NCBI RefSeq assembly: GCF_016808335.1
Contig: NC_053153.1
Coordinates: forward strand, 24,910,090 to 24,974,089
Origin: Panicum virgatum
Lineage: Eukaryota > Streptophyta > Magnoliopsida > Poales > Poaceae
Length of the DNA: 64,000 bases
Direction of reading: 5' to 3'
The notes below the pieces were generated by a model. It had not been told where the DNA came from. It did not search any database and saw only the letters and a program-made list of their open reading frames with translations. Of the stretch, positions 1 to 13,000 are shown piece by piece. The translations under genes and the position numbers were made by a program. Position 1 is the stretch's first letter, and each line of letters begins with the position of its first letter.

Positions 1-36
1 AGTTGTATACTTGTACCGACTAGGGCCGGACCCGAG

Positions 37-75
37 CTAGCTCGGCTCGGCTCGGCTCGACTCGGTCTGGCTCGA
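37..75. repeat. Short (GGCTC)n-like repeat
   Basis: A degenerate run of the pentamer GGCTC/GACTC lies at the left edge of the window. The bases around it (1-400) show no supported gene: the small reading frames here lack recognisable domains and overlap one another. Confidence 0.6.
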
Positions 76-409
76 TAGCTTAATGGGTCAGCTTGACTCG
101 GCTTGTTAACAAAACAAGCACAATTACTAGCTTCGCTTGGCTCGTTAGTTGCTCAAGCTAGCTTGTTATATTCATGAGCTAGATGTAAATTTGGGAGTAT
201 CATTTATTCACCTTAGAAAATTTAGGAGCAAAAATGCACTACAACATGTGCTTGCTGGGTTGTATCTATCTGGGACGTCGAATCCTGCTTGGGGATGTGT
301 GCCAAACTCTCTCTCCGCTGCGTATTGCATGTGTATTTCGTTGACTCGATGGGCCCTCATGCTCGCATCCTTTTTTTACTTGCGATAGTCCCCTGGCACG
401 GGGAAAGCT

Positions 410-600
410 CAGCCGTTGCCGCCGTCCTCGACCGCCGACAGGCGACAGCGGCAGCCGTCGGCGACCGCCGAGAGCTCCGCCGTCCTTGACCGCCGAGGGA
501 TCCGTCGTCCTCGACCGCCGAGAGCGCCGCCGTCTTCGTCCTCCTCGACTGCCGAGAGCGCCGCCGTCCTCGTGCTCCTGGACCGACGATAGACTCAGCG
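410..600. repeat. GC-rich degenerate tandem repeat
   Basis: Repeated variants of a roughly 30-40 base unit built on CCGCCGTCCTCGACCGCCGA occur head to tail. The array is open in several frames because it is GC-rich, so the short reading frames across it are not evidence of a gene. It could be a 5' leader or promoter-proximal region of the small frame that follows. Confidence 0.55.
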
Positions 601-755
601 CCGTCGTTCTCCTGGCGACCCGTGAGCCCCCTTCTTCCCGCTAGGTTGCCCCCGAGATCTGCACGCGCTCATTCTCGATTTGGATCTGTTTGCTTGATTT
701 GTTTAATTGATTTCTCCGCAGATCAGGACCTGTCTCGTGCCCTCCTCTTAGCGTT

Positions 756-947
756 ATGGATATGGACAAACTGCTGGAAGCCCGCATCCATATGGCTAGG
801 TGCGATGTATTCCCAACCTGTGATGCACTGCATTATTCTAGTGTCAAACTTCCATTCATCACGCCAAATCTCCAAACTCTTGTGCTATCAACAAGTGATG
901 AGGCTTGTTTTATCCTTCCCTATAAACTGATCGTTCTGAAAGCATAA
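756..947 (+). CDS. Unclassified short ORF, possible exon fragment
   Basis: This is a 63-codon frame starting at an ATG and ending in TAA. A polypyrimidine-rich stretch ending in CCGCAG lies just upstream (about 711-720) and could be a splice acceptor. The predicted peptide contains a phrase (LPFITPNLQTLVLS) that resembles the beta-strand part of a plant leucine-rich repeat, but only one such unit is visible. It may be a broken fragment of an F-box/LRR or resistance-type gene, or a chance frame. I do not recognise a family with confidence and see no downstream exon. Confidence 0.2.
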   Translation: MDMDKLLEARIHMARCDVFPTCDALHYSSVKLPFITPNLQTLVLSTSDEACFILPYKLIVLKA

Positions 948-2158
948 TTGCGCAGGTCTGTGAAGAGCAAATATGAAATGTTATATGGTAATTTAATGTT
1001 CCAGCGATGCTACTACCGCTTCTGTAAATTGCGCAGGTCTTATAAAGTTCATTGTATGAAATTGATCTGGTTAATGATTACTAAATTATCAGTAGATTAA
1101 AACTTAGTGGTTCCGTATATCATGTCAAAGACTTGCATGCTTATTCAATGGTCTTGACTATTGTAACTGAATGTTTAATGGGGCATGATTGTGAGGTGCC
1201 AGCACTAAGCCTCTGACCTTATCTATTTGTTGTCTCTATACAAGTTGAAATGTTTCCTGTATATTCCTTTCACCATGACTTAACACTCTGATCTTGTCTG
1301 TATTCTGCACATGTACCATTAAGATGCATTCACACTAGAAAAATTCTGAAAACTGTAATAAACTTGGTAAATTATGTTGAGAAACATGTGTTCACCTTAC
1401 ATACTAAATAAACTCTTGAAAGAAAATACAGTAGCTATGTATGATGAAAAATTATCTTAGGACATATATCTTCATCTTTCACTGCTGAAAAAAATAGGAA
1501 CCTAACTCGTGCCTGGTACTTCTTTTAGATTATCTTCACATTTTCTAATGTTAATTGTCTTGTATACTATACTAGTGACATTGTGTGCCAATTCTTAATT
1601 AACTGCTACATGACTCATCAATTATTCTGAATTTACCTCGTACATTGTACTTTTAACAATTTTGTATGCTAACATCCTTGCAGCAGTGCAAGAATGTAAT
1701 CACATAGCACACTTGCGATAACAAAGATTGTGTAAATGCCCTTTATACAAGTTACTGTTTTTTCAGTTGTAATCATTTTACTAAATATTTATTGCTAGCT
1801 TACACATATTGAACACATAGTGTGGATTTTTAAGCAATTTACTATCTCATATTACTAATAGAACTTTGTTCTCTTATCATGTTCGAGAAGCTTAATATGG
1901 TCTGTTCAGAGTCGATGTTCATCCTGAAATCCCTCTATTGCTTGTTGCAGGTAGCAGAATGACAATGACCTTGCTGCTCTGATATGAACAAGCCTTTTGT
2001 ACCTTATAGTACACACAGCTTTGTAAAGACATACTAATGTTGTATAATACTGTAGATATTGTATAAATATTCTTTGTTGCATGTATGCGAGTGATTAGTT
2101 CTTAGATCGGTGCAAAGTGAATAGTACTTCTATGCTTATGCTGTTGAGCATTGAGCAT
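948..2158. other. AT-rich non-coding stretch
   Basis: No supported reading frame, repeat array or RNA gene is visible. A motif resembling a splice acceptor (TTGTTGCAG near 1943-1951) is present, so this could be an intron or 3' untranslated part of a degraded gene whose exon lies around 720-947. That is inference only. Confidence 0.4.
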
Positions 2159-2509
2159 TTAGGGCGCGTTTAGTTCCCAAAAATTTTCACCTCGAAATTT
2201 GTGCCTCTCCTTTTGGACACGTGTATGTAGTACTAAATGTAGTTAAACAACAAAACTAATTGCACAGTTTGGATGTACAAGGCGAGATGAATCTTTTGAG
2301 CCTAATTAGTGCATGATTAGTCATAAGTGCTACAGTAACCCACTTGTGCTAATGATGCGGTCAAATGCCTCAAAAGATTCGTCTCGCGGTTTCCATGTGA
2401 GTTCTGAAATTAGTTTTTTAATTAGCGTCCGAAAAGTCCTCCCGACATTTGGTCAAACTGTTGATTTGACAACCAAAAATTTTTGGTTTGTGAACTAAAC
2501 GTGCCCTTA
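2159..2509. mobile_element. Tourist-like (PIF/Harbinger) MITE
   Basis: The element body is 2162-2506 (345 bp). Its termini are imperfect inverted repeats: GGGCGCGTTTAGTTCCC on the left, and on the right a sequence whose complement begins GGGCACGTTTAGTTC. It is flanked on both sides by the trinucleotide TTA (2159-2161 and 2507-2509), the target-site duplication typical of PIF/Harbinger elements. The interior has the usual grass-MITE phrase with 'tgctacagtaacc' and no coding potential. Confidence 0.9.
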
Positions 2510-2689
2510 GCTATTAGGACTTGTAGATGTATAGTGTACTTTGACGATTTTGCCATAGGTCAAATTAAGTGTATCTAATTTGTAAGCATGTGCATACTAA
2601 TGTGTTGTTGGAGAAGCAGTTGTCTCTGCAGTACTTGTAGTATTATACTTGGAGAAATCTCTATGTACATGTGGTGATGTGGTATTATA

Positions 2690-2866
2690 CTTGGAGAAAA
2701 GAATTAGCATTTCGGTAGAAACATTTTCCTTCTATCAAAAAATGGGTCTCCACCCCCTTTCGTCAAATCTTTTGGCCTCACAAGTGGGACCTCCGTGAGA
2801 GGTATGATGGACTTAATCTTAGTGAGAGAGAGTTTCAATTGTTTTAACTTTTATAGTATAGATAAT
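2690..2866 (-). mobile_element. Helitron-end-like repeat (minus strand)
   Basis: Read on the minus strand the segment starts with TCTATACTAT after a T, and continues with a phrase near-identical to the + strand segment starting at 20493 (TCTATATTATCAAAG, then TTGAAACTCTYTCTCAYTAAGATTA). A 5' TC start followed by this AT-rich consensus is what plant Helitrons show. No 3' hairpin with CTRR was identified, so the outer limit and the class remain uncertain. Confidence 0.4.
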
Positions 2867-3249
2867 ACACATCTCATCATAAGGTAATAACTTGAAAGCA
2901 AACGCCAAGATGAACCCAAGAAAAAAACAACAAAGAAACCATAAGCTGAATTATTGCGGCCTAGCACTGGCAAAAACGATGTGCAGTTAATTTTCTTGGA
3001 GAAAATGATGTGTAGTACTGGAACAGATTGATAACACAGACCACATCCATACCTGGGGACAAATAAAAGAGGAAGGAACAGATATTTTACCAAGCCAGTG
3101 TTACACTCAAAGTAGGCACAAAGAGAGATGGAACGGATATTTTAGCAAGGTTATGTCTGTTTTGCTAGTCGAGGATGGAACAAGACAACATTACCGACCG
3201 AGAGATTATGTCCCCCGAATAATTCACAGGAAAATATGATATGTGTTTA

Positions 3250-3490
3250 ATACCACCCGTATTTCATTAAGAGGAGCGACTGCTCAGTTCTTCCCGGCCG
3301 AGAAACCCTCCGAATCCTGACCCATGCCCACAAGAGGTCATGCCTTGCAGCGAGCACAGCGAGGGGTTTTTTTTAACCCCGCACGGAAAATTCCCGAAAA
3401 CTCCGCCCGGGTGCGCCACGCGAGGGGCTTGAACCCGGGCTGCGGGGATGCCGCCGGAACCCCTTGACCACTCGGTCTAAGGGCCTTTGG
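3250..3490 (-). mobile_element. tRNA-derived SINE-like repeat
   Basis: On the minus strand the sequence has a polymerase III A-box-like stretch (GACCGAGTGGTCAAGGGG, about 3463-3482) and, about 30 bases later, a B box of form GGGTTCAAGCCC (about 3427-3438). A tail follows ending in 'tcttaatgaaatacg', resembling the 3' end of grass SINEs. The acceptor stem does not pair, so it is not a functional tRNA gene. No target-site duplication was identified. Confidence 0.5.
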
Positions 3491-3525
3491 CTTAAACATT
3501 TAAAGCATTACAAGGAAGACACCAT

Positions 3526-3736
3526 ATCTGACTCCCCGCAGGCAATCATTCAGAATTTTAAAGAGTACATGTTGGATGAGTTTTTTTTGGGCTGAAGGAT
3601 AACCATTATGTTTTTGGACATATGTCGTACTAGATGAAGACTTGCCATCAGACAACATTTTTTAGGTATACCTAAAAAACACTCATCCAACATGTACTCT
3701 TTAAAATTCTGAATGATTGCCTGCGGGGAGTCAGAT
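3526..3736. repeat. 56-bp near-perfect inverted repeat with about 99-base loop
   Basis: Bases 3526-3581 are, as far as I can align by eye, the exact reverse complement of 3681-3736. The intervening loop contains a smaller palindrome (TTTTTAGGTATACCTAAAAA). There are no inverted termini or duplication typical of a MITE. A transcript from either strand would fold into a long perfectly paired hairpin, as in young MIR genes or inverted-repeat siRNA loci. Confidence 0.85.
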
Positions 3737-4012
3737 GCGACTACAAGGTAAACCAAGCATATTGTGTACCCATTAATTTTGTTGCCAGAAATGTGTATAC
3801 TACCACAAAATGATTTGACCTTGCTTGATCATGCCGGCCAAAAAAAACAAAGTTCTTATGAAGTATATGAGTCACGTGCGTCGCAGTGTAGGAATTTCCT
3901 CAGATGATTCCTGTCTGTGTGTGCGGTTCGGCGACAAGCAAGGCTGCAGGAGTAGCACACAAGCAATTTAGCTCAGGAAGCTGAACAGGGTCGCACCTCA
4001 GAACATGAATTA

Positions 4013-7000
4013 CTACAGATCGAACCATTGTTCAATGTTGCGTCCAGAAGACCTGAAAATTGAAACGGTAGTGTTGAACAAGGATAATTCAGAGTTTCAG
4101 ACCACCGAAACCGTGAGATTAACACTTATGTTACGGTCTCAAGTATCTGGAGAGGAGGAATGAGGGGATTAGGCTAGAAATCGGAGAGGGTTCCGGGAAG
4201 GAGGAGGAAGAACTCGGAAATGGAGTTCATTGTATCTGTCTATTCTGTTCATGCCGTTACAGGGAAGGCTGGCGCCAGCTATATACGGCGGCCAGTTCTG
4301 ATGATGCCCGATGGGCTTACATGGGCCTTGGCCCGATAACCAATCGCTGCAACCCGGGACGCAGCCCAGTAGCACTACCAATATGATGATCATAACATTC
4401 CCGCCTCCTTAAGCTGCAGGTTGTCCCCAAACTGCTGAAGGGAACCGGCGATAGAGATCCGCCTCATCTTCCCAAGTGATCAAGGCAACCGGCAAGGCAG
4501 ACCATTGTACTTTCACTCTGAATGCAGAAGCCGTCCCTTTAGCAACCAGAGCACGGTCTAAGATATGCAGAGGTTGACACTCCTGTGCAGGATCCGCACA
4601 CAGCAAGGAAAGATCCTGAATGACTTCAGTGTTGGATGGAACACACTGCTTAAGCTGTGATACATGTACCACCGGGTGGATTTGGGTGTGGGCAGGGAGG
4701 TCCAACTTGTATGCCACCGTACCCACCTTCTGGAGAATTTTGTATGGACCAAAGAACCGAAAAGCGAACTTGTGGTTACCTCTGGACGCAACTGAGGTCT
4801 GTACATGGGGTTGTAGTTTCAGGTAGACCATATCCCCTTCCTGGAATTCACGTTCAGTTTGCTTGGAGTCAGCCTGTAACTTCATACGTTGCTGAGCTCG
4901 CTGTAAATGCTGCTGAAGCAGTCTATTCAACAAATTTCTTTCACGCAACCAATCCTCAAGATCCACTGATGAGCACTGAACAGCATTAGAGAGGCCAAAG
5001 TGACGAGGAGACTAGCCATACAGAGCTTCAAATGGTGTTCTACCTATTGCCGACTGAAAGGCAGTGTTGTACCAAAACTCTGCTAGAGAAAGCCACTTGT
5101 GCCATTGCTTGGGACAAGAATGGACTGCACAACGCAAAAATGTTTCCAAGCACTGATTGATACGGTCGGTTTGACCATCTGTTTGATGGTGGTAAAACGA
5201 ACTCATTAGCAACTGTGTGTCGGTTAACTTGAATAACTCTTGCCATACCGAACTGGTGAAGATCCTGTCTCGGTCAGAGATGATAGCATCAGGGAGACCA
5301 TGCAGCTTATAAATGTTATGGAAGAATAGCTTGGCCACTTGGATGGCTGTGAATGGATGTGCTAATGACAGAAAATGAGCATACTTAGTGAGCTTGTCCA
5401 CTACTACCAAAATGACATCAAAACCTCCCGACTTTGGCAAGCCTTCAATGAAGTCCATACTTATAGTTGACCAAGGTTGAGTTGGAACTAGTAGTGGTTG
5501 CAATAAGCCCGGGGACTTAACCCGTTCTGTCTTGGCCTGCTGGCATATTGAACAAGCCTGGACATAAGAGTGCACAGAAGCTTTCAAACGTGGCCATGCA
5601 AACAGTGATTTGATCCTATGATAGGTAGCATGTATACCAGAGTGACCTCCCACTCCACTGCTATGCAAGGCCTGGATGACATGGGATTGAGCCAACAGAT
5701 TGTTACCCACCCAAACTCTACCTTTAAACTTGATGATGCCATTTTCTAAGGAGAAACCTTTATCATTTGGGCTACTGATTGCTAGCTCTGTCAGCAACTT
5801 TAGTGCTTCAGGGTCATCCTGATACCCTTCCTGCAAATTCACAAGCCAACTGGGCACTACTTGAGAAATTGCCATGAGATCAGATTGTCCAGAAACCCTT
5901 GACAAAGCATCAGCTGCCTTATTGGAAATGCCCTTCTTGTACATGTGGCAGAACCACGTGAATTATCCCGACTCAAGTGCGCAGGCCATCACCATAAAGG
6001 CAACACCGGCTCAACGCACTTCAAACGGAATAATTTTTGGTCTGTCGGGTAACGTCCCGATACAACCACCGGTTCTCGGATCGAACAAGCATACCCCGCA
6101 CGAAGGCGAGTCCAGAGATATTACAACCACAAATTTTACAACACAAGCTCAGTAGTAATTACAAACCAGATCAAACCATTATTACAGAACTAAACTTAGT
6201 AAAACAGTTATACAAGCCATAAGTGTAAAGCTTCAAAGTTTAAACAGTGGAAGATAACACACGACGGTTACAACACGTCGCAAAAGTATACCAAGCTAGC
6301 CCAAGCCACTCGTCAGGGTCATTGCCGGCCGAAGACGTATCCCACTCTACGGACCAGCCAGGAGGCAAAGAGCAGGGCCAAGACAAACTAGCGACCTGGT
6401 CCTCAAAACTCATACCTGAAAAAATATTTCAACAGTAAGGCTGAGTATTCTAATACTCAGCAAGACTTAACCGTCAACGGGTATACGTAGCCCACCTAAC
6501 TAGACTATGCAGGGTTCTGTGAGGCTCTGGTTTTTCTTTTGCTGAAAAGCAATAAAGAGTATGTCCTTACTTTCAAATTTTAGCTTCCAGGATTCTAGTT
6601 GATTAACCATTCTATGTAAGCAACTACTATTCAACCATGGTAGATCTTTAAGCAAACATCAAGATTGATCATAATAATGTTGCTCTTATTACTCTGTGTG
6701 GCAAAGAGATCAAGCAGTCCCAAACTGTGGGAAGCATACGATTCGAATCGAATTTGTTAACCTGGCCAGGCAGACCTAACACACACACGTTTGGAACACC
6801 GTCAGGTCGTTCCCAAACAACTGTTTACCTTTCTTTCCGGCTTGTGGATAGGGTCACTCTCCCCGACTACAGGGCTCCAAGGTCCAACCTTGTCCCTCGA
6901 AGTCGCAGTGTTGCACAACATAAAAATAAAACCTATCCCTAAGAGAGAGTGAAAGGTATATCCACTCCCCGGTCCAATCGGCTAATAGGCTTACCGCGTA

Positions 7001-10000
7001 CCATATTTACGGCATGTGGCTAGTACGTTCAAAAACTTAACCAGCACTACCACACACCGCGACCTTAGCAAGTTCATTAACACAGACGGGTCTCACACAA
7101 GGTCATGATATCGAACACAACCCCGTCCGTCGTCCTTATATTGATAACAAAAAGTAAACAAGCAATTCCTATAGAACTCGCGAGTGACAGGCAATCACTC
7201 GACTTTTACCGGTCCTATAAGCTTAGCAATTATTCGAACTCAGGTCTAGTGTTCAGTACATAGGTTCCTAGGATCATGCATCTAGGGTTTCAATTCAAAT
7301 CCTAAGAACTGTAAATGCACAAGTAAGTAATAATAATAAATGGTATTAATTTGAAATATAGGTTATGTCCGGGGCTTGCCTTCTCGGTAGTCACTAACTA
7401 TTTCAGCCCTGGGCTCTTCCGAACTTTGGTCCGGGGCTTTAGTTAGTACAGTAGTGTTCACTTGAGCTTCGAGATCACCTCCTTCGGAATCCGGGATCAG
7501 CTCGTACGTTCCGTCCGATAGAGCAGTCGTATCTATATGTAATGCAAAAGATGAAATTACAAACACGCTTAGTTCACGATAAAGTTGTAGTCTACAAATA
7601 GCAACACAACTTAGCATATGGGCAATCATTTATAGAGTAGATAACTAACTTTTCTAACTACACAAGGCATCATGATCAACAGCACAAATGAAGTTCACTA
7701 ACTTAATAAACAAGTGGTAGCTGTTTCCTATAGCAAGTAAAATATGGTTTGCAAATAAATACCTAACTCAGCACACATTCAGTAGTAAATTCATCAAAAA
7801 TTACATCAAACATAAGGTAAATAGAGTAATCTATTCTGCAAATTTCATACCAAATCATGCAGGCACTTAACCAGGACAAATCATTTATTTAGAACACTCT
7901 TAAAACAAGATTGAATTCTACGGATTGAACTATAGTAAAACAGAGGCTATAAATTAAACAGAATACCAACACAGTTCTAAATGAGCATATGTAAAATTTT
8001 CAGGATTTATTCTGCACAGAATTAATTCTAAGAAAATTAACAAAACTAACACAAAGTTAACAAGATTCATTTTTAGCTTCTGTTCTATTCAAGAACTAGT
8101 GCTCAAATTTTACAGACAGTAACATATGACTAAAATAATATTTTACAAAAATTACCAGGATTTTATAAGCAAGGAAACTATTTATCATGATTAAATCTCA
8201 CTTAAAAAGTATTAAATCATAGCTATAGCTAAACATGAGAACTGACCACGAAATTTTTATAGTAACCCTATCATTACATGATTGCTCTACCATAAAAATT
8301 TCATAGCATAACATTCCTTCAATCATCAGTTAGGGAAAAGATAAAAACAATTAGCAATTAAGCACTAGTAACACAAATCTATTTTTACAGCAAAAACTCT
8401 CAACTAACACCCAACATATTATGATTCTAATGCATAGAGATACTCTCAAGGATTCCAAAACATCTAGATTTGTCTTTTTCTGATTTTTCTACTAATTTCT
8501 ATGGAATTTCAAAGTTTATAGTCAAAATAACAAAAAGGTTTTTAAAATAAATCCTTTTTAAGATATAAACAATATAGAGAAGAGAAGTTTTAAATGCATG
8601 AGTTAAAGTCTACTAATATGTTTTGAATACTTTTGAAAAGTTTGACATGCTTCAAAGGTCACATGTTCAAAGCTTATTTGAAATAAAATCCCAAAATGAA
8701 AAATTCAAGTTTAAAAGATCTATAAACTAATTTTATTTTTTTAAACTTACTACACAAAGTTTCATAACAAGCTCATAGCATCATCATATAGGGTTTATTA
8801 CAAGGAACTAAACAAAATTAATTTCACATTTTTTTGATTTTTCTAGCATTTACTAGGATTTTTCAAAGTTCAAAAGGAAAAGAACAACAACTCTTACAGA
8901 AAGGTCCTTGGGAAGTTTTGTTTCTTGCAATTGGGTCCCTGGCCGGACCAAAACAGGGGAAGGGCACCGGCGGGGCTCGCCGGCCGGTTTCTGGTGGCGC
9001 AGGTCGCCGGCGGTGAGGGGCCCGGGGTGGGAAAGGAAGAGGGGGTCCAGGAGCACCACTAGGTGGCTTCGGGGTGGCTTGTGGCGGCGGCTCCGCGTGC
9101 TCCGGCGGCCGGCGGCGATGACTGCTCGGTGTGGCGGTGCTCCGACGCGAAGGGGCGGTGATGGGTGGGCTCGGAAGCTTCACGGGGATGAGGGGGTTCC
9201 GTTCCCGGAGTTAGCTCGGGGCGTGGATGGCCACAGTAGGGAGCTCCACGGTTAGGCCGGCGAGCGGCGGTGCAATAGAAGTCCGGCGGTGGTTTACTGG
9301 TGATTCTGTGGAGAGAGAGAGAGAGCTCATGTGTGGGCCTGGGAGCTTCTCTATTGCGAGGTGGAGCCAATGGTGTGGTTGATTGGGGTCGAAGAGGGTT
9401 GGATGGGGGTGCTCCACGGAGAAGGGGGAGCAGCAGCCATGGCGAAGGCGGCGGTGTTCTGGGCGAGCGGGGAGGGAGTGGCTCAGTGCTTTGGGCTCGA
9501 GCGTGTAGAGGGGAATGAGGGTGAGTGTTTGGGCTCGGTGGAGAGGGGAGTGAGCGGGTTTGTGCGAGGGGAACAGAAAAGGGCGGTGGTGGCCAGCGGC
9601 GTGTCGAGCGGGGAGACTGCGGTGGTGCGTGGCATGGGAAGGATAGCTCCAGCGCGAGGGGAAAAGCGGTGAGGAACTCAGGCGCGACGCGTGGGTGGCC
9701 ACGAAGAGCAGGAGGTGGCCGGGACTGGCCCTGAGCGGCTGCAGCAGCGCCGCTTTGCCGGCGGTGAGAGAGAGAGCAGAGAGGCAGGCAGGAGGAAGGA
9801 GAAACTGGATCTATTTGTAATTTCAGAAAATTCTAGGGATCATTCTGTAAAATAAGGATAACTTTTAATCTAGGGCTCAAATAAAAAAGTGCCCAACATG
9901 AAAGTTGTTCAATTTTTCAAGATCTACAACTTTGATGTTGTGCAAAAATTGATTTGATCAAAGGTTAAAGAGTTATTTTTGAGAACATAAGGAGGATTAG

Positions 10001-13000
10001 AATTCAAAGGACTTTTGTCTTTTTCAATGCAAAATCACTTTAAATCTAGGCTGAAATAAAAGATTCCCTGCCAAGTAATGATTACACTATATTTTGCAAA
10101 TAAACCCTCCACAAAAGCTATAATCACACATCCTATTCAAATAAAACTATAGAGAGGACCTTGCATAAAATCATAATTACACATATAACCTTTATATTTA
10201 CAAAAAGATCCTTTTTCAAGCAAAAGCACATGATGCATAAAATAGATACACAACTACTGTGCAGACACCTAGGGTGTCACGGTACAGAATCTTGAAGTTC
10301 AAATCCATGAGCTTTATGAGTGCCTTGTGTTGGAGCTTAGTAGCAGCTCGTTGCTCAGTCAGAAATAGAAGGCTTCTGTGATCAGTTTTTAAGATAAACT
10401 CTTGGGCCTGCAAATAGGATCTCCACTTATCAACAGCAAGAAGGATTGCCATGCACTCCTTTTCATAGGTGGATAAAGCTTGACTTCTTGGGCTTACAAC
10501 TTTGCTTAAGTATGATATTGGGTGGCCATCCTGCATCAACACTGCACCAATTCCAGTGTCACTTGCATCAGTTTCAAGAATGAATTGCTTGGAGAAGTTT
10601 GGGATAGCTAAAACTGGGGCATGCACTAAGGCTTGTTGTAATAGTTCAAATGCTTGTTGTGCCTGAGGAGTCCAGTGGAATGGCACTCCTTTCTTTAACA
10701 GCATGGTAAGTGGTTTGCTTAGGATGCCATAATTCTTGATAAACCGACGGTAATATCCAGACAGACCAAGAAAGCCCCTCAAAGCTTTCACAGAAGATGG
10801 AACATGTCATTGGGCAATAGCTTGAATCTTAGATGATTCAGTAGCAACTCCCTGACAAGAAATGGAATGACCAAGATATTCTAATTGTTGCTTGGCAAAT
10901 TCACACTTACTGAGTTTGATCAAAAACTGATAATGGGACAGAATCTGAAATACTTGGTCCAGGTGGATGACATGGTCCTCAAGTGATTTGCTATAAATCA
11001 GGATATCATCCATGAAAACTAGGACATGTTTCCTGAGTATATCAGCAAAAATTCTATTCATAATGCTCTGAAAGGTTGCAGGAGCATTGGTTAGACCAAA
11101 TGGCATCACTCTGAATTCATAGAGACCATGGTGAGTTCTAAAGGCAGTTTTGAACTCATTCTCAGGTGCAAGTCTGATTTGGTGATAACCAGCTCTGAAA
11201 TCTAATTTGGTGAACCAACAAGCTCCAGCTAGCTCATCCAATAACTGATCAATTACTGGTAATGGATATTTGTTCTTGACTGTGATATTATTGAGATGTC
11301 TATAATCAACACAAAAATGCCAGGATGCATCTTTCTTCTTAACAAGCAAGACTGGGGAAGCAAAAGAACCAGTGCTGTGAGCAATCACTCCATTTTTCAG
11401 CATTGTTGCCACTTGGGCTTCAATCTCAGACTTCTATTGTGGAGAATATCTATAGGGCCTCACACTAATGGGTTGTGCTCCAGGAATCAATGGGATATGA
11501 TGATCATACTCACGAGAGGGTGGTAATTCTGTTGGTTCTTGGAACAGATGGTGATATTTCTGCACCACTTCAGCCACTGGAACAGACATATCAGGGAAGT
11601 CAGGCTGATCACTGGACAGTGACAACACACTAGTGTCCCTGGATGTACTCCGAATTGCTTGCACCTGCAGACACTGCACTAAGGCTTTCTTTTTAATGAG
11701 CCCTTTAAGTTTGTGAGCACTGACAGGAGTACATGGCTGATAAGTATCACAAATTCCCTGGAGCTGAATCCTTCTGCCCAAATGAGGAAATCTCATCAAT
11801 TTTTTTCCAGTAAATCCAAGTTGGGCTATGCTGTTCTAGCCAGTCAGCACCCAAAATCATATCATAGTGTTTCAAAGGAAGGATCCTGGTATCATATGAG
11901 AAAGTATGCCCTTGGATAAACCACTGCAGCTTCATGATCATCTTGTCAGAGACCATTGGGGAACCATCAGCAGTGAAAAACTGAATGTGTTCACATGGTG
12001 TGCTGGGTTGGCTAATGTGGTCTGCTACTTGTTGGCTGATAAAGGTACCCACACTTCCTGAATCCAACAGAATCAACACATCTTGTTTGCCAATACAGCC
12101 TCTAAACCGAATGGTCTGTCTTTTCTTCTGAGTGGTTGCATTGTCAGAGTCATGTTGCACAGCCAACACCGTTTCCTCAGCAGCCATTGAGTCAACATTC
12201 TCAGCATCAGAATCAGATGTGGAGTCCAACTGAAAGATTTCCAACACCTCTTGCAAAACATGTATAGGCACATTGGTAGGACATTTGTGGCCGTGACCCC
12301 ACTTCTCTCCACACACATAACAGAGGCCATTAGCTTTCCTGAATGCCTTGATGGACGCCCATTTTTTTATCTGAAACTGACTTTTCTGACTTATGGGAGT
12401 TGGTCTTCGGCTTGTCAGCAGTGAAAACCCGACTGCTGGTCTTGACCGGCAAGGAATGCCTAGAAAGCTCATGTTCCTGCAACAATGCCAAGGAACTCGC
12501 AGTATCCACAGTTTGAGGTCGATGCAGAGTAATAGCAGAGCGTATCTTGTCTTTCAGACCATTCAGAAAATGGGTAACAAAGAACACATCATCATATGAG
12601 TTGTTGTAAAGCAAGATTTGATGAGATAGCTGCTCAAAAGAGGCATAGTACTCAGCCACAGATCCAATTTGCCTAAGGGTATCTAGTTGACGCATATGAA
12701 TGGAATACTAATACTTGTCAAACCATTCGCACACAGCAGAGCACAAGGCCTCCCAACTAGACACCCTACCAGTGAGCTCGAGAGTTTGCAACCAAGTCGC
12801 CGCAGGACCAGAAAAGTTAAGCGCAGCAAAACGGGGTTTAAGAGACTCGCTGACTCTATAGACCTCAAAATACATCTCACAACGATCCTTCCACAGCCTA
12901 GAGTTGTCTCCATCAAATTTTGGGAACTTTAATTTCGGTATAGGACAGGGGCGAGTCGAGCTATCAAGGGACTCAGCATCGAGACCATGAGATTGGGGGG

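Noticed and set aside
149..489. Small overlapping + strand frames near the left edge
   Set aside because: No start context, no domains, overlapping in two frames and running into a GC-rich tandem repeat.
3425..3490. tRNA gene on the minus strand
   Set aside because: It has A and B boxes but the acceptor and other stems do not pair, and the sequence continues into a SINE-like tail.
8863..9734. Several overlapping frames of 100-160 codons within 5944-10281
   Set aside because: Compositional openness of a GC-rich leader-like block in a long LTR; frames overlap on both strands with simple-sequence products.
5944..10281. CACTA transposon
   Set aside because: Ends are TGTGGCAG/GTGTCACG, not CACTA/TAGTG, and the duplication is 5 bp; the ends match a family with LTR-type TG...CA termini.
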